DNA of 58,813 nt from Nanobdellota archaeon (lineage in GTDB: Archaea; Nanobdellota; Nanobdellia; Pacearchaeales; GW2011-AR1): assembly GCA_013329055.1 (NCBI GenBank), contig DUKY01000009.1:1-58813 (forward strand), written 5' to 3'. The position numbers and the translations under genes were made by a program. The notes under the pieces were generated by a model. The model saw nothing but the letters and a program-made list of their open reading frames with translations. It ran no database searches and was not told the DNA's origin. Shown here in pieces: positions 15,086 to 23,508 of the stretch (its first letter is position 1; each line of letters starts with the position of its first letter).

Positions 15086-17077
15086 ATGACTCGTCCTATA
15101 ATTCTTGGTAATGGAAATATACTTGTTTGCTTAGATAAAAATGCATGTATCAGAGATTTTTATTATCCTTATGTTGGTCAGGAAAATCATGTTTCTAGTA
15201 ATCATCATAAGATCGGGGTAAGAGTAGATGGAAAATTTAGCTGGATTTCTGACGGGCATTGGAATCTTTTATTAAAATATAAAAAAGATACTCTTGTTAG
15301 TGAGGTTACTGCACATAATAATGAACTAGGTATCGAATTGATTATTAATGAAGCTGTTCATTGTCAAAAAAATATTCTTTTAAGAAGGGTTCAGGTTAAA
15401 AATTTATTTGAGGGGAAAAGAGAAATTAAAATATTTTTTTGTCAGCATTTTAATATTTCTGAAGATAATATTGGGGACACTGTTTATTATAATCCTATTG
15501 CTGAATCAATTATTAATTTTAAAGGAAGACGATATTTTCTTATTGGTGGTATGTATAATAAACAATCTTTTACAGATTATGCAACAGGTAATAGTGGTGT
15601 TCAGGGAAAAGAAGGAACATGGAAAGATGCAGAAGATGGTTTTTTAAGTAAAAATGCTATTGAGCATGGTTCTGTCGATTCTACTATCGGATTTACATTG
15701 TCGTTAGAAAAAAACCAGAGTGAACCTGTTGATTATTGGATTACTGTTGGAGAAAAGCATCAGGTTGTTTGTCAATTAAGAGATATTATTATGCAAAAAG
15801 GTTTAACTGAATTAATGAAGGAAACAGAAGAGCATTGGAAAAAATGGGTTCATAAAAAAGAAGTTAATTTTTATCATCTAGGTGAATCAATACAGGATTT
15901 ATTTTTTAGATCTCTTTTAATTATTCGGGCTCAAACAGATAATCACGGTGCAATTATTGCTGCAAATGATACTCATACATTTCATTTTAAGAGGGATACC
16001 TATAGTTATATGTGGCCTCGTGATGGGGCGTTAGTTGCAAGGTCTCTTGATAAAATGGGACATCAGGATATTACTGCTATGTTTTTTCAATTTTGTGTGG
16101 GATTACTTAGCGAGGGAAATTATCTTCTTCCAAAATATTTGCCTGATGGTTCTGTAGGTAGTTCATGGCATCCATGGCTTAAAGGTGATAAATTACAACT
16201 GCCAATTCAGGAAGATGAAACGGGTTTAATTCTTGATGCTTTGTGGAAGCATTATCTTCAACATAAAAATCCAGTTTTAATAAAAAAAATGTATAAATCT
16301 TTCATACAACCTGCTGGAGATTTTTTATTAGATTTTAGAGATGCTGAAACTAAACTTCCTAAGGAGAGTTATGATCTTTGGGAAGAAAAACTTGGGGTTC
16401 ATACTTTTACTTGTTCTACTGTATATGCCGGTCTTTTGGCGGCTAAAAATTTTGCAGATCTTTTTGGGAGTAAAACAAATGCAAATAAATATTTTATTGC
16501 GGCTCAAGAAGTTAGAGAGGCAATAATTAATTATCTTTATGATAAAGAAGAACAAATTTTTCTAAAAGGTATTTATTATGATGATAATGGTGTTATTAAA
16601 AAAGATAAAACTTTAGATATTAGTACTGTTTATGGTTTATTTGAATATGGTATTTTGAATATTGATGACCCTCGGTTAATTAGAACAATGGATAAGACTA
16701 TTGCTAGGTTATGGGGAAATTCCGGTTGCAAAGGTATGGCAAGACATGAGTGGGATAATTATTATTCTCTTTCTAAAGATGCTCCTGAAAATATTTGGTT
16801 TATTTCTACTATGTGGCTTGCGGAGTATTATATCGCTAGGGCTAAAACTGTTGATGATTTGAAGCCTGCTGAAGAATTATTTTATTGGGTTACTGATAGG
16901 GCTCTTTCTTCCGGGGCATTATCGGAACAACTTAATCCTTATAACGGGGAGCCTTTATCTGTTGCTCCTCTTACCTGGAGTCATGCTGGTTTTATTATCG
17001 CTGTTGTTAAGTATATTGAAAAATTTGAGAGGTTAAATAATCTGGAAAATTCAAATAATAATTCGGGAAAAGATTAA
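15086..17077 (+). CDS. GH15 glucoamylase-type glucan hydrolase
   Basis: Inverting exo-glucosidase of family 15 releasing glucose from alpha-glucan ends. The N-terminal beta-sandwich (about 1-270) starts with ILGNGNILVCLDKNACIRDFYYP. The helical barrel then carries YMWPRDGALVARSL, QEDETGLILDALWKH, the probable catalytic acid and base regions DLWEEKLGVHTFT and ALSEQLNPYNGEP, and PLTWSHAGF. 663 aa, the usual archaeal/bacterial length, no signal peptide. It follows the DUF5752 gene with a 70-base leader holding a motif shared with gap and the other GH15-like gene. Confidence 0.92.
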   Translation: MTRPIILGNGNILVCLDKNACIRDFYYPYVGQENHVSSNHHKIGVRVDGKFSWISDGHWNLLLKYKKDTLVSEVTAHNNELGIELIINEAVHCQKNILLRRVQVKNLFEGKREIKIFFCQHFNISEDNIGDTVYYNPIAESIINFKGRRYFLIGGMYNKQSFTDYATGNSGVQGKEGTWKDAEDGFLSKNAIEHGSVDSTIGFTLSLEKNQSEPVDYWITVGEKHQVVCQLRDIIMQKGLTELMKETEEHWKKWVHKKEVNFYHLGESIQDLFFRSLLIIRAQTDNHGAIIAANDTHTFHFKRDTYSYMWPRDGALVARSLDKMGHQDITAMFFQFCVGLLSEGNYLLPKYLPDGSVGSSWHPWLKGDKLQLPIQEDETGLILDALWKHYLQHKNPVLIKKMYKSFIQPAGDFLLDFRDAETKLPKESYDLWEEKLGVHTFTCSTVYAGLLAAKNFADLFGSKTNANKYFIAAQEVREAIINYLYDKEEQIFLKGIYYDDNGVIKKDKTLDISTVYGLFEYGILNIDDPRLIRTMDKTIARLWGNSGCKGMARHEWDNYYSLSKDAPENIWFISTMWLAEYYIARAKTVDDLKPAEELFYWVTDRALSSGALSEQLNPYNGEPLSVAPLTWSHAGFIIAVVKYIEKFERLNNLENSNNNSGKD

Positions 17078-17119
17078 TAAATAACTTAAGCATATAATTA
17101 TTAAAGATGGTAAAAAAAT

Positions 17120-17187
17120 TCGCGAAAAATACGAATTTTAGTATTTTCCAAACACACTTGAGTTTTGGATTAAAGAGTATTTGAAAA
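17120..17187 (+). promoter_or_regulatory. Conserved leader motif, copy 2 (before gap)
   Basis: CGAATTTTAGTAT (17132-17144) is 56 bases before the ATG and GAGTATTTGAAAAATG spans 17175-17190. Between them CCAAA and TTTGG (CCAAACACACTTGAGTTTTGG) can form a hairpin. TTTTCCAAA can instead pair with the TTTGAAAA just before the start. Confidence 0.55.
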
Positions 17188-18162
17188 ATGAGAATTGCAA
17201 TTAATGGTTTTGGAAGAATTGGCAGGGCTGTTTTTAGAAGAGCCATTGAAAAAAATTTAAATGTTGTTGCTATTAATGATGTTCATGATGTGCATAATGT
17301 TGCAAATTTATTGAGGTTTGATTCTGTCTATGGTCGATATAATAAAAAGGTTAAAGTTGTTGGAAATTATTTAAAAATTGATGGCAAGATGATTCTTGTT
17401 ACTTCTGACAGAGATCCTGAAAAACTTCCATGGAAAAAATTGGGAATTGATATTGTTATTGAGGCTACTGGTGTTTTTGCAAATCGTGAAGGTGCAGCTA
17501 AACATTTAATTGCTGGGGCTAAAAAAGTTATTATTACTGCTTCTGCTAAAGATGTTGATTCTACAATTGTTATTGGTGTTAATGATAAGGCTATTAGAAA
17601 AGAACATAAAATAATTTCTATGGCATCGTGTACTACAAATTGTGCTGCACCTATAGTTAAAATATTAGATGATAAATTTGGTCTTGTGAAGGGATATATT
17701 ACTACTGTTCATGCTTATACTTCTGATCAGGCACTATTAGATAGTCCTCATAAAGACTGGAGAAGAGGAAGGGCTGCGGGAATTAATTTAGTTCCGACAA
17801 CTACTGGGGCAGCTAAAGCTGTTTGCATTGTTATTCCGTCATTAAAGGGCAAACTTGATGGTATTGCTATTAGGGCTCCTGTTGTTTGCGGGAGTATTAC
17901 TGATTTTGCATTGGTGTTAAAAAAATCTGTAACTGTTGAGGAAGTTAATAATGTAGTAAAAGATGCTTCAAAAAAAATTTCAGAGGTTTTAGAATATAGC
18001 GAGGAGGAATTAGTTTCAACAGATATTATTGGTAATACTCATTCTTCAATATTTGATTCTAAACTTACAAGGGTTAATGGGAATTTGGTTAAAGTTTTTT
18101 CATGGTATGATAATGAGTATGGTTATAGTTGCAGAATTGTTGATTTATTAAAAAAATTATGA
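17188..18162 (+). CDS. gap: Glyceraldehyde-3-phosphate dehydrogenase, class I (bacterial type)
   Basis: Glycolytic enzyme making 1,3-bisphosphoglycerate with NAD(P). The NAD-binding start INGFGRIGRAVFRRA, catalytic SCTTNCAAP (Cys near 148), HAYTSDQ, the phosphate-binding PTTTGAA and the end SWYDNEYGYSCR match class I GAPDH. Most archaea have the unrelated class II enzyme, so this is a bacterial-type gene, though DPANN and haloarchaeal cases are known. 324 aa. It is followed by pgk, giving the GAPDH-PGK step pair. The upstream leader carries the shared sugar-gene motif; a hairpin AAAAATTTC/GAAATTTTT follows the stop. Confidence 0.95.
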   Translation: MRIAINGFGRIGRAVFRRAIEKNLNVVAINDVHDVHNVANLLRFDSVYGRYNKKVKVVGNYLKIDGKMILVTSDRDPEKLPWKKLGIDIVIEATGVFANREGAAKHLIAGAKKVIITASAKDVDSTIVIGVNDKAIRKEHKIISMASCTTNCAAPIVKILDDKFGLVKGYITTVHAYTSDQALLDSPHKDWRRGRAAGINLVPTTTGAAKAVCIVIPSLKGKLDGIAIRAPVVCGSITDFALVLKKSVTVEEVNNVVKDASKKISEVLEYSEEELVSTDIIGNTHSSIFDSKLTRVNGNLVKVFSWYDNEYGYSCRIVDLLKKL

Positions 18163-18175
18163 TTCTATTTCTCTT

Positions 18176-18201
18176 AAAAATTTCAGCAGGAAATTTTTAG
18201 A
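18176..18201 (+). terminator. Hairpin after gap
   Basis: AAAAATTTC, a short AGCAG loop and GAAATTTTT form a 9-bp stem about 15 bases behind the gap stop codon. It probably marks the end of that transcript before the separate pgk promoter (TTTATTTAA near 18267). Confidence 0.4.
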
Positions 18202-18299
18202 AATTTAAAAATAATTCAAAATTTTGAAATGTTTTAAAGAAGGTTGTGAGAGAAAAAATAAAAAGGTTTATTTAATTGTTTTATATTATCTATAATAAG

Positions 18300-19460
18300 A
18301 TGGTGATGAAATTCATTAAAGATTTTAATTTTGAAAATAAACTTGTTCTTTTAAGGGCTGATTTAAATTCTGATGTTAAGGGAGAGAATATTATTTTATC
18401 TCAAAGAATTATTGAAGCTTCTAAAACTATTAATGAATTAAAGAAAAAGAAGGCAAGGGTTGTAATTATTGCTCATCAGGGAAATCCTAAGAAAGATGAT
18501 TTCTTGAGTTTAAGGCAACATGCAAAATTTTTAAATAAATTTACTAAAGTTAAATTTATCGAAGATATAATTGGTAAGAAAGCAATCAATGAAATTAATA
18601 AATTGAGATCCGGAGATGTAATTCTTTTAGAAAATATTCGTTTTATTAATGATGAATTTTTCCCTGAAAAAAAAGATAATAAGCTGTTGAAAATTTTAGC
18701 TCCGTTATTTGATTTTTACATCAATGATGCTTTTTCTGTTTCTCATAGGAATCAAACTTCTATTGTTGGTTTTCCCAGAATATTACCTAGTTGTGCCGGG
18801 CTTTTGTTTGAAAAGGAAATTAAAGCATTAGAAAAAATTTCTATGAAAAATTGTTTGTATATTCTTGGTGGGGCAAAACCTGAATCTAATATTAAATTAT
18901 TGAAGGGTAATAAAGTTCTTTCTTGTGGTTTATTTGGACAGATGTGTTTAGTTGCCAATGGTAAAAATTTGGGGTATCAAAATAAGTTCTTAGAAAAGGC
19001 TACTTTGAATAAAGGAAATTATCAGGATTTTTTATTAAAGTTAAAAAAGAAATTAAAAAATGTTTTGACACCTATGGATTTTGCGGTTAATTTTAATGGC
19101 AAACGAAAAGAATTTTTGTTAAGTGAATTTCCAAATGATTATGAAATTGAAGATATTGGCGAAGAGACAATTAAAAAATATGTTTATGAAATTAAAAAAG
19201 CTAAAGCAATTTATATGAAGGGACCTGCTGGGTTTTCTCAGGATGAAAAATTTTCTAAGGGGACTGTTGAATTATTAAAAGCTATTTCAAAATCTAAAGC
19301 ATTTACTTTGGTTGGTGGTGGTCATTTGAGTGATACGATTGAAAAGTATAAATTGCCGATAAAAAAGTTTAGTCATGTTAGTCTTTCCGGTGGAGCTTTG
19401 TTAAATTATATTGCCGGAGAAAAACTTCCTGGGCTTGAGGCGATTGGGTATTATAAATAA
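18300..19460 (+). CDS. pgk: Phosphoglycerate kinase (archaeal type)
   Basis: Transfers phosphate from 1,3-bisphosphoglycerate to ADP. Signatures: LRADLNSD (substrate site), AHQGNPKKDDFLSL (archaeal-style HQGxP), LLENIRF, FYINDAFSVSHR, the hinge region with LGGAKPESN, MKGPAGFSQDEKFSKGT and the nucleotide loop VGGGHLSDT with SLSGGALL. The start is taken at the ATG 18300 (ATG-GTG-ATG cluster), with a TATA-like element about 28 bases upstream. A TTG start at 18276 is unlikely. 386 aa. It forms a pathway pair with gap just upstream. Confidence 0.93.
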   Translation: MVMKFIKDFNFENKLVLLRADLNSDVKGENIILSQRIIEASKTINELKKKKARVVIIAHQGNPKKDDFLSLRQHAKFLNKFTKVKFIEDIIGKKAINEINKLRSGDVILLENIRFINDEFFPEKKDNKLLKILAPLFDFYINDAFSVSHRNQTSIVGFPRILPSCAGLLFEKEIKALEKISMKNCLYILGGAKPESNIKLLKGNKVLSCGLFGQMCLVANGKNLGYQNKFLEKATLNKGNYQDFLLKLKKKLKNVLTPMDFAVNFNGKRKEFLLSEFPNDYEIEDIGEETIKKYVYEIKKAKAIYMKGPAGFSQDEKFSKGTVELLKAISKSKAFTLVGGGHLSDTIEKYKLPIKKFSHVSLSGGALLNYIAGEKLPGLEAIGYYK

Positions 19461-19508
19461 AAGGAACCCCTTGGTTCCCTTTAACCCTCCTCGAAACATT
19501 GAAGGGTG
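19459..19508 (+). repeat. Module A repeat after pgk
   Basis: GGAACC (19463-19468)/GGTTCC (19472-19477) hairpin, then the conserved CCTCGAAACATTGAAGGGTGA. The third hairpin of the module is cut off here. It starts directly behind the pgk stop and may act as its 3' end. Confidence 0.8.
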
Positions 19509-19548
19509 ATTTAGTAATATTTTTAAAGGTTTAATCTCTTTTTATTTT

Positions 19549-20154
19549 ATGAAAAAGTTTGTGTTTGTATTATGTTTCTTGTTTTTTAATATTTTTTTTG
19601 TAGGAGCCGATCTTTCTTGTGATGGTTACGAAATTTATAAAAAATGTGGTGATAGTCCTTTTAGTACTGATCATGAAGGGGCATTCATTCTGTATAGATA
19701 TTGTGTTGATGGAGATGGTGAACTGAAATCCAGCGAAATAATTAATTGCTCAAATGGTTGTATCGATGGAGAGTGCATAGATGAATCTGTGGTATTATGT
19801 AACGATAGTGATGGAAAAAATATATACGAAAGGGGAATTTTAATTGATAATTTTCATAGGGGAGAAATCCATGAAGATTCTTGTATTGATGAAAATGGGT
19901 CTTCTACAAATAAAAGTTCTACTTTAGTTGAAATATATTGTACAGACCTTAAGGAGGTCGCTGGAAGATATAGCACAGGAGTAAGATACACAAACAAAAT
20001 GATTATTTTTTCTTATGACTCTGAAGAATGTGAATTTGGTTGTGTGAATGGTGCTTGCTTAAAAGAAAATTCTGATATTAAAAATAATTCTGATATTGAA
20101 AATAATTCTTTTATTTCTAGAATTATCCGGTGGATTAAGAATCTTTTCAACTAG
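19549..20154 (+). CDS. Secreted cysteine-rich protein
   Basis: Exported protein of unknown function. The N-terminal signal peptide is clear (KKFVFVLCFLFFNIFFVGA, cleavage near residue 20). The mature part has 14 or so cysteines, with two CxxGCxxGxC-like knots (CSNGCIDGEC near 66-75 and CEFGCVNGAC near 165-174), many likely to be disulfide-bonded, and several Asn-Xaa-Ser/Thr sites. The last 14 residues (FISRIIRWIKNLFN) form an amphipathic basic helix that could rest on the membrane. Module A repeat and a short promoter region precede it. It may be a cell-surface or attachment protein. Confidence 0.7.
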   Translation: MKKFVFVLCFLFFNIFFVGADLSCDGYEIYKKCGDSPFSTDHEGAFILYRYCVDGDGELKSSEIINCSNGCIDGECIDESVVLCNDSDGKNIYERGILIDNFHRGEIHEDSCIDENGSSTNKSSTLVEIYCTDLKEVAGRYSTGVRYTNKMIIFSYDSEECEFGCVNGACLKENSDIKNNSDIENNSFISRIIRWIKNLFN

Positions 20155-20244
20155 AACCCTTTAGAATATTATTATAGAGAAAGTAATGATTGGTTTTAAT
20201 TTTTGAATAGGGAAATTATTTAAATAAATGTTTCTTAATTTTTT

Positions 20245-20531
20245 ATGGAAAAATTAGATAGTATAAAATTAAAAATTGCAAGAATATTAAAAAACTATGG
20301 TGTTGTTCGTGCAGGGATTTTTGGGTCCTATGCAAGGGGTGAACAGAAGAAAGATAGTGATATTGATATCTTAATAGAGTTAAAAGAAAAAAATTTAGTC
20401 TCTTTGATTTAGTTGGTCTTGAAATAGAACTTGAAAAAGAGTTAGGACTTAAAGTTGATTTACTTACTTATAAGGGTATCAATCCACGTCTTAAAAAATA
20501 TATACTTTCTGATGAGGTGAGAGTAATATGA
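20245..20531 (+). pseudogene. Frameshifted MNT nucleotidyltransferase (antitoxin type)
   Basis: The first frame (20245-20412) gives a minimal nucleotidyltransferase with GIFGSYARGEQKKDSDIDIL, holding the GSxxR..DxD catalytic set. It stops at TAG 20410-20412. A one-base shift at the A-run near 20388-20394 restores the rest of the domain (FSLFDLVGLEIELEKELG, KVDLLTYKGINPRLKKYI) to the stop at 20529-20531. The family is MntA of HEPN/MNT toxin-antitoxin pairs. The shift could also be a sequencing error in the homopolymer, but the missing partner gene supports real decay. Confidence 0.75.
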
Positions 20532-20587
20532 AGAAAGAAGACTTGCCTATATTAAACAAGCAAGTTAAGAAAATTTTACACAAATAA
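20528..20587 (+). pseudogene. 3' remnant of the HEPN partner gene
   Basis: An ATG overlapping the MNT stop opens a frame of only 19 codons ending in DLPILNKQVKKILHK. This resembles the C-terminal end of HepT-like proteins (a DLP-L-xQI-xIL pattern, recalled). The rest of the HEPN domain with its RNase motif is gone, so an internal deletion probably joined start and end. Confidence 0.5.
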
Positions 20588-20646
20588 AATAGAGAAAAAT
20601 AAAAGCATTTTTAATGTTCATTTCTTTCTTTTTAATAGGTGATAAA

Positions 20647-21549
20647 ATGGCATTTGATATAGTAACTTTTGGAAGTGCAGTTGTTGATACTTTTATTGAT
20701 ACTGAGTTTAATAAAAAAACTGGTTCATTTAGTTATCCTGCTGGTGCAAAAATTCTTGTTGAGGATTTAAAATCAGATATTGGCGGTGGTGCTACAAATG
20801 TTGCTGTTGCTTTTGCACGTTTTGGTTTTAATACTGGTTGTATTTGCAAGGTCGGTGAAGATAATGATGGCAAGGAGATTATTGACCTTTTAAAAAAAGA
20901 AAAAGTAAAATTTTTAGGATCTATTTCTAAAGAAAGAACAGGTCATTCAATTATTCTTGACAGCAAGGGTGAAGATAGAACTATTTTAACATATAAGGGT
21001 CCTGGGAATAATATTGATTTAGATGAACTTCCAAAATTTGAGACAAAATGGCTTTATTATTCTTCTATGATTGGCAAAACTTTTAAGACTCAAGAAGTAT
21101 TGGCAAAAAAATTAGTTAAGGATGGAATTAAATTAGTTTTTAATCCGAGTGATTATTTAATTAAAAAAATGAATATTCTGCCTTTGTTAAAAATGACTTA
21201 TGTTTTGGTTCTTAATAAGGAAGAAGCAGAAATGCTTTGCAAGAGGTATAATTTGAAAGGTGATATTTTAGATTGTTTAAGGGAATTTGGACCTAAGATT
21301 GTTGTTGTGACGAATAAAGATAAATTAACTTATGCTTATGATGGTATTAAAAAATATTCAATTAAACCTCATAATATCAAGGTTGTTGAAAGAACAGGTG
21401 CAGGTGATGCATTTGCTGCAGGATTTACTGCAGGATTGATGGTGAATAAGTCTTTACAGCAATGTTTAGAACTTGGTTTAAAAGAAAGTGAATCTGTGCT
21501 TCGATATTTTGGTGCTAAAAATAATCTTTTGAGGATGAAATTAAAATGA
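20647..21549 (+). CDS. PfkB-family carbohydrate kinase
   Basis: ATP-dependent sugar or sugar-phosphate kinase of the ribokinase/PfkB fold. The first signature is GGGATNVAVAFARFG (about 38-52) and the second RTGAGDAFAAGFTAGL (about 250-265) with the catalytic Asp. 300 aa from the ATG at 20647, chosen because AGGTGA lies five bases upstream; a start at 20614 is less likely. In this gene order (GH15, aldolase, TPI downstream) it could serve as the phosphofructokinase step, but PfkB substrates cannot be told from sequence. Confidence 0.85.
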   Translation: MAFDIVTFGSAVVDTFIDTEFNKKTGSFSYPAGAKILVEDLKSDIGGGATNVAVAFARFGFNTGCICKVGEDNDGKEIIDLLKKEKVKFLGSISKERTGHSIILDSKGEDRTILTYKGPGNNIDLDELPKFETKWLYYSSMIGKTFKTQEVLAKKLVKDGIKLVFNPSDYLIKKMNILPLLKMTYVLVLNKEEAEMLCKRYNLKGDILDCLREFGPKIVVVTNKDKLTYAYDGIKKYSIKPHNIKVVERTGAGDAFAAGFTAGLMVNKSLQQCLELGLKESESVLRYFGAKNNLLRMKLK

Positions 21550-21554
21550 AAAAA

Positions 21555-21622
21555 TTCATAAAAAATTCGAATTTTAGGATTTTCCAAATTAAAAAATGCA
21601 GAATTTTTGGAGAATTTGAAAA
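21555..21622 (+). promoter_or_regulatory. Conserved leader motif, copy 3 (before GH15-like gene)
   Basis: CGAATTTTAGGAT (21568-21580) is 55 bases before the ATG; GGAGAATTTGAAAAATG spans 21609-21625. TTTTCCAAATT can pair with AATTTTTGGA (hiding the ribosome site) or with AATTTGAAAA (just before the start), two mutually exclusive foldings. Confidence 0.55.
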
Positions 21623-22744
21623 ATGAAATTAAAAGGAAGAGGAAAAAAGCTTAATCGAAAAAGTTTAATAAAACAGCATTTGAAAATTCTTTCAAGTTTA
21701 AAATTTAAGTCCGGGCTTTTTTCTGCATCAAAAAAAACTGTTTCTACGGGGTATGATAAAGCTTGGTTGAGAGATAATTTTTATGAGTGTATTGCTTTTG
21801 AAGTATTAGATGATTGGAATACTGTTAAAACCACTTATAGGGCTATATTAGAAATTTTTAAGAAGCATGAATTTAAAATTGATTATGCAATTTCTAAAAA
21901 ACCTGCGTATACTCATCAATATATTCATGCAAGATATAATCCTGAAACTTTTGATGAATTTTGGGAGGAGTGGGGAAATAAACAAAATGATTCTATTGGT
22001 TGTATTTTATTCAAAATTGGTGAATTAGAGTCTGCAAAAAAAATTAAAATTCTTGAGAATGAAGATGATTTTAGGGTTGTTCAAAAGTTAGTTGATTATT
22101 TATCTACTTTAGAATATTGGCATGACCCTGATTCTGGTATGTGGGAGGAGAATGAAGAAGTTCATGCTTCAAGTGTTGGTGCTTGTGTTGCTGGTCTTGA
22201 GATGATAAAAAATGTTAAAGGTATTTATGTGAATGAAGAATTAATTAAAAAAGGTTATGATGCATTGGAAAAACTTTTACCCCGAGAGTCTGAAAAAAAA
22301 TTTGTTGATTTAGCTTTATTGTCTTTAATTTGGCCTTATGATGTTCTTAATAAAAAACAGATTGAAGAGATTTTGAAAAATATTGAATATCATTTATTAA
22401 AGAAAAAGGGTGTAATTAGATATAAAGGGGACCATTATTATAACAAGAATTTAGATAATTTTTCTGAAGAGGCTGAATGGACTTTTGGGCTTTCTTGGTT
22501 GTCTATTATCTATGATAAACTTGGTAAAAGAAAAAAGGCTAAAGATTTTTTAGAAAAAGCTATTGATACAATTAATGATGATGGTGAAGTTCCTGAGCTT
22601 TATTTTTCAAATTCTGATGAAAGTAATGCAAATTCTCCTTTAGGTTGGTCTGAATCTTTGTTTATAACTGCTTTATATTCTATTAATAAAAGTCATATTG
22701 GTATGAAGGATGAGAAATTGAAGAAGGTGGTTAAGAAAAAATGA
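21623..22744 (+). CDS. GH15-like glucan hydrolase
   Basis: Single-domain protein of 373 aa with the alpha/alpha-barrel marks of GH15 and phosphorylase-kinase-like glucoamylases: GYDKAWLRDNFYECIAFE near residues 43-60, NKQNDSIGCILFKIG, GMWEENEEVHASSVGACVAGL and NANSPLGWSESLFITALY near the end. It lacks the N-terminal sandwich of the larger enzyme at 15086. It probably trims alpha-glucan or a related oligosaccharide in the cytoplasm. It heads a tightly coupled operon with aldolase, acetyltransferase and TPI (each pair overlaps as ATGA) and has the shared leader motif. Confidence 0.8.
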   Translation: MKLKGRGKKLNRKSLIKQHLKILSSLKFKSGLFSASKKTVSTGYDKAWLRDNFYECIAFEVLDDWNTVKTTYRAILEIFKKHEFKIDYAISKKPAYTHQYIHARYNPETFDEFWEEWGNKQNDSIGCILFKIGELESAKKIKILENEDDFRVVQKLVDYLSTLEYWHDPDSGMWEENEEVHASSVGACVAGLEMIKNVKGIYVNEELIKKGYDALEKLLPRESEKKFVDLALLSLIWPYDVLNKKQIEEILKNIEYHLLKKKGVIRYKGDHYYNKNLDNFSEEAEWTFGLSWLSIIYDKLGKRKKAKDFLEKAIDTINDDGEVPELYFSNSDESNANSPLGWSESLFITALYSINKSHIGMKDEKLKKVVKKK

Positions 22745-23508
22745 TTTTAAAAAAGAAATTTAATCTTTGGAAAATTCTTAGGAAAGGTAAAGCATTTTTT
22801 TTAGCTTATGATCAAGGGTTAGAGCATGGTTCAACAGATTTTAATCTAGATAATGTTGATCCTAAAAAAATTATTGATATTGCTAAAGAAGGAAAATTTA
22901 CTGCCTTAATTTTCCAAAAAGGTATTGCTGAAAAATATATTTATGAGATAAAAAAATCTAAAGTTCCATTAATTGTAAAGTTAAATGGCAAGACTTCTTT
23001 AATTAAAGGTGATCCTGTGTCAAGACAAATTTGTACTGTTGAAGAGGCTGTTAGTTTAGGTGCGAGGGCAGTAGGTTATACTATTTATATCGGTAGTATT
23101 CATGAAGAAGATATGTTTTTGGAGTTTGCGAAAATTCAAGAACAAGCTCATAAAAAAGGGTTGCCTGTTATTGCCTGGATTTATCCTCGTGGAAAGGGTG
23201 TTAAGGGAAAAAATAAAAGGCATCTTTTAGCTTATGCATCCAGAGTTGGTTTGGAAATTGGTGCGGATATTGTTAAAATTCATTCTCATGGGAATAAAGA
23301 TGATTTGGCATGGGCGGTTAAAAATGCCGGACGTACAAAAGTTGTTATTGCTGGTGGAGAAAAAACTGATGAAAAGACATTCTTAAAAGAAGTAAAAGAT
23401 GCAATGAATGTTGGTTGCACTGGTTTAGCTATCGGAAGAAATATTTGGCAAAATAAAAAACCTTTAATTATTGCAGATAAAATTCGTAAGATTGTTTTTG
23501 GAAAATGA
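22741..23508 (+). CDS. Fructose-bisphosphate aldolase, class I archaeal type
   Basis: Schiff-base aldolase of the DhnA/FbaB type interconverting fructose 1,6-bisphosphate with the two triose phosphates. It shows FFLAYDQGLEHGSTDF near the start, GARAVGYTIYIGS, GADIVKIHSHGN with the probable Schiff-base lysine, and the phosphate-binding VVIAGGEK and GLAIGRNIWQ. 255 aa is typical. Its ATG overlaps the stop of the GH15-like gene and its stop overlaps the next start, so it is translationally coupled. With TPI two genes on, it covers the triose part of glycolysis or gluconeogenesis. Confidence 0.93.
   Translation: MILKKKFNLWKILRKGKAFFLAYDQGLEHGSTDFNLDNVDPKKIIDIAKEGKFTALIFQKGIAEKYIYEIKKSKVPLIVKLNGKTSLIKGDPVSRQICTVEEAVSLGARAVGYTIYIGSIHEEDMFLEFAKIQEQAHKKGLPVIAWIYPRGKGVKGKNKRHLLAYASRVGLEIGADIVKIHSHGNKDDLAWAVKNAGRTKVVIAGGEKTDEKTFLKEVKDAMNVGCTGLAIGRNIWQNKKPLIIADKIRKIVFGK

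Noticed and set aside
20245-20531. Programmed frameshifting in the MNT gene
   Set aside because: The A-run could slip, but the HEPN partner is also deleted, so decay explains both.
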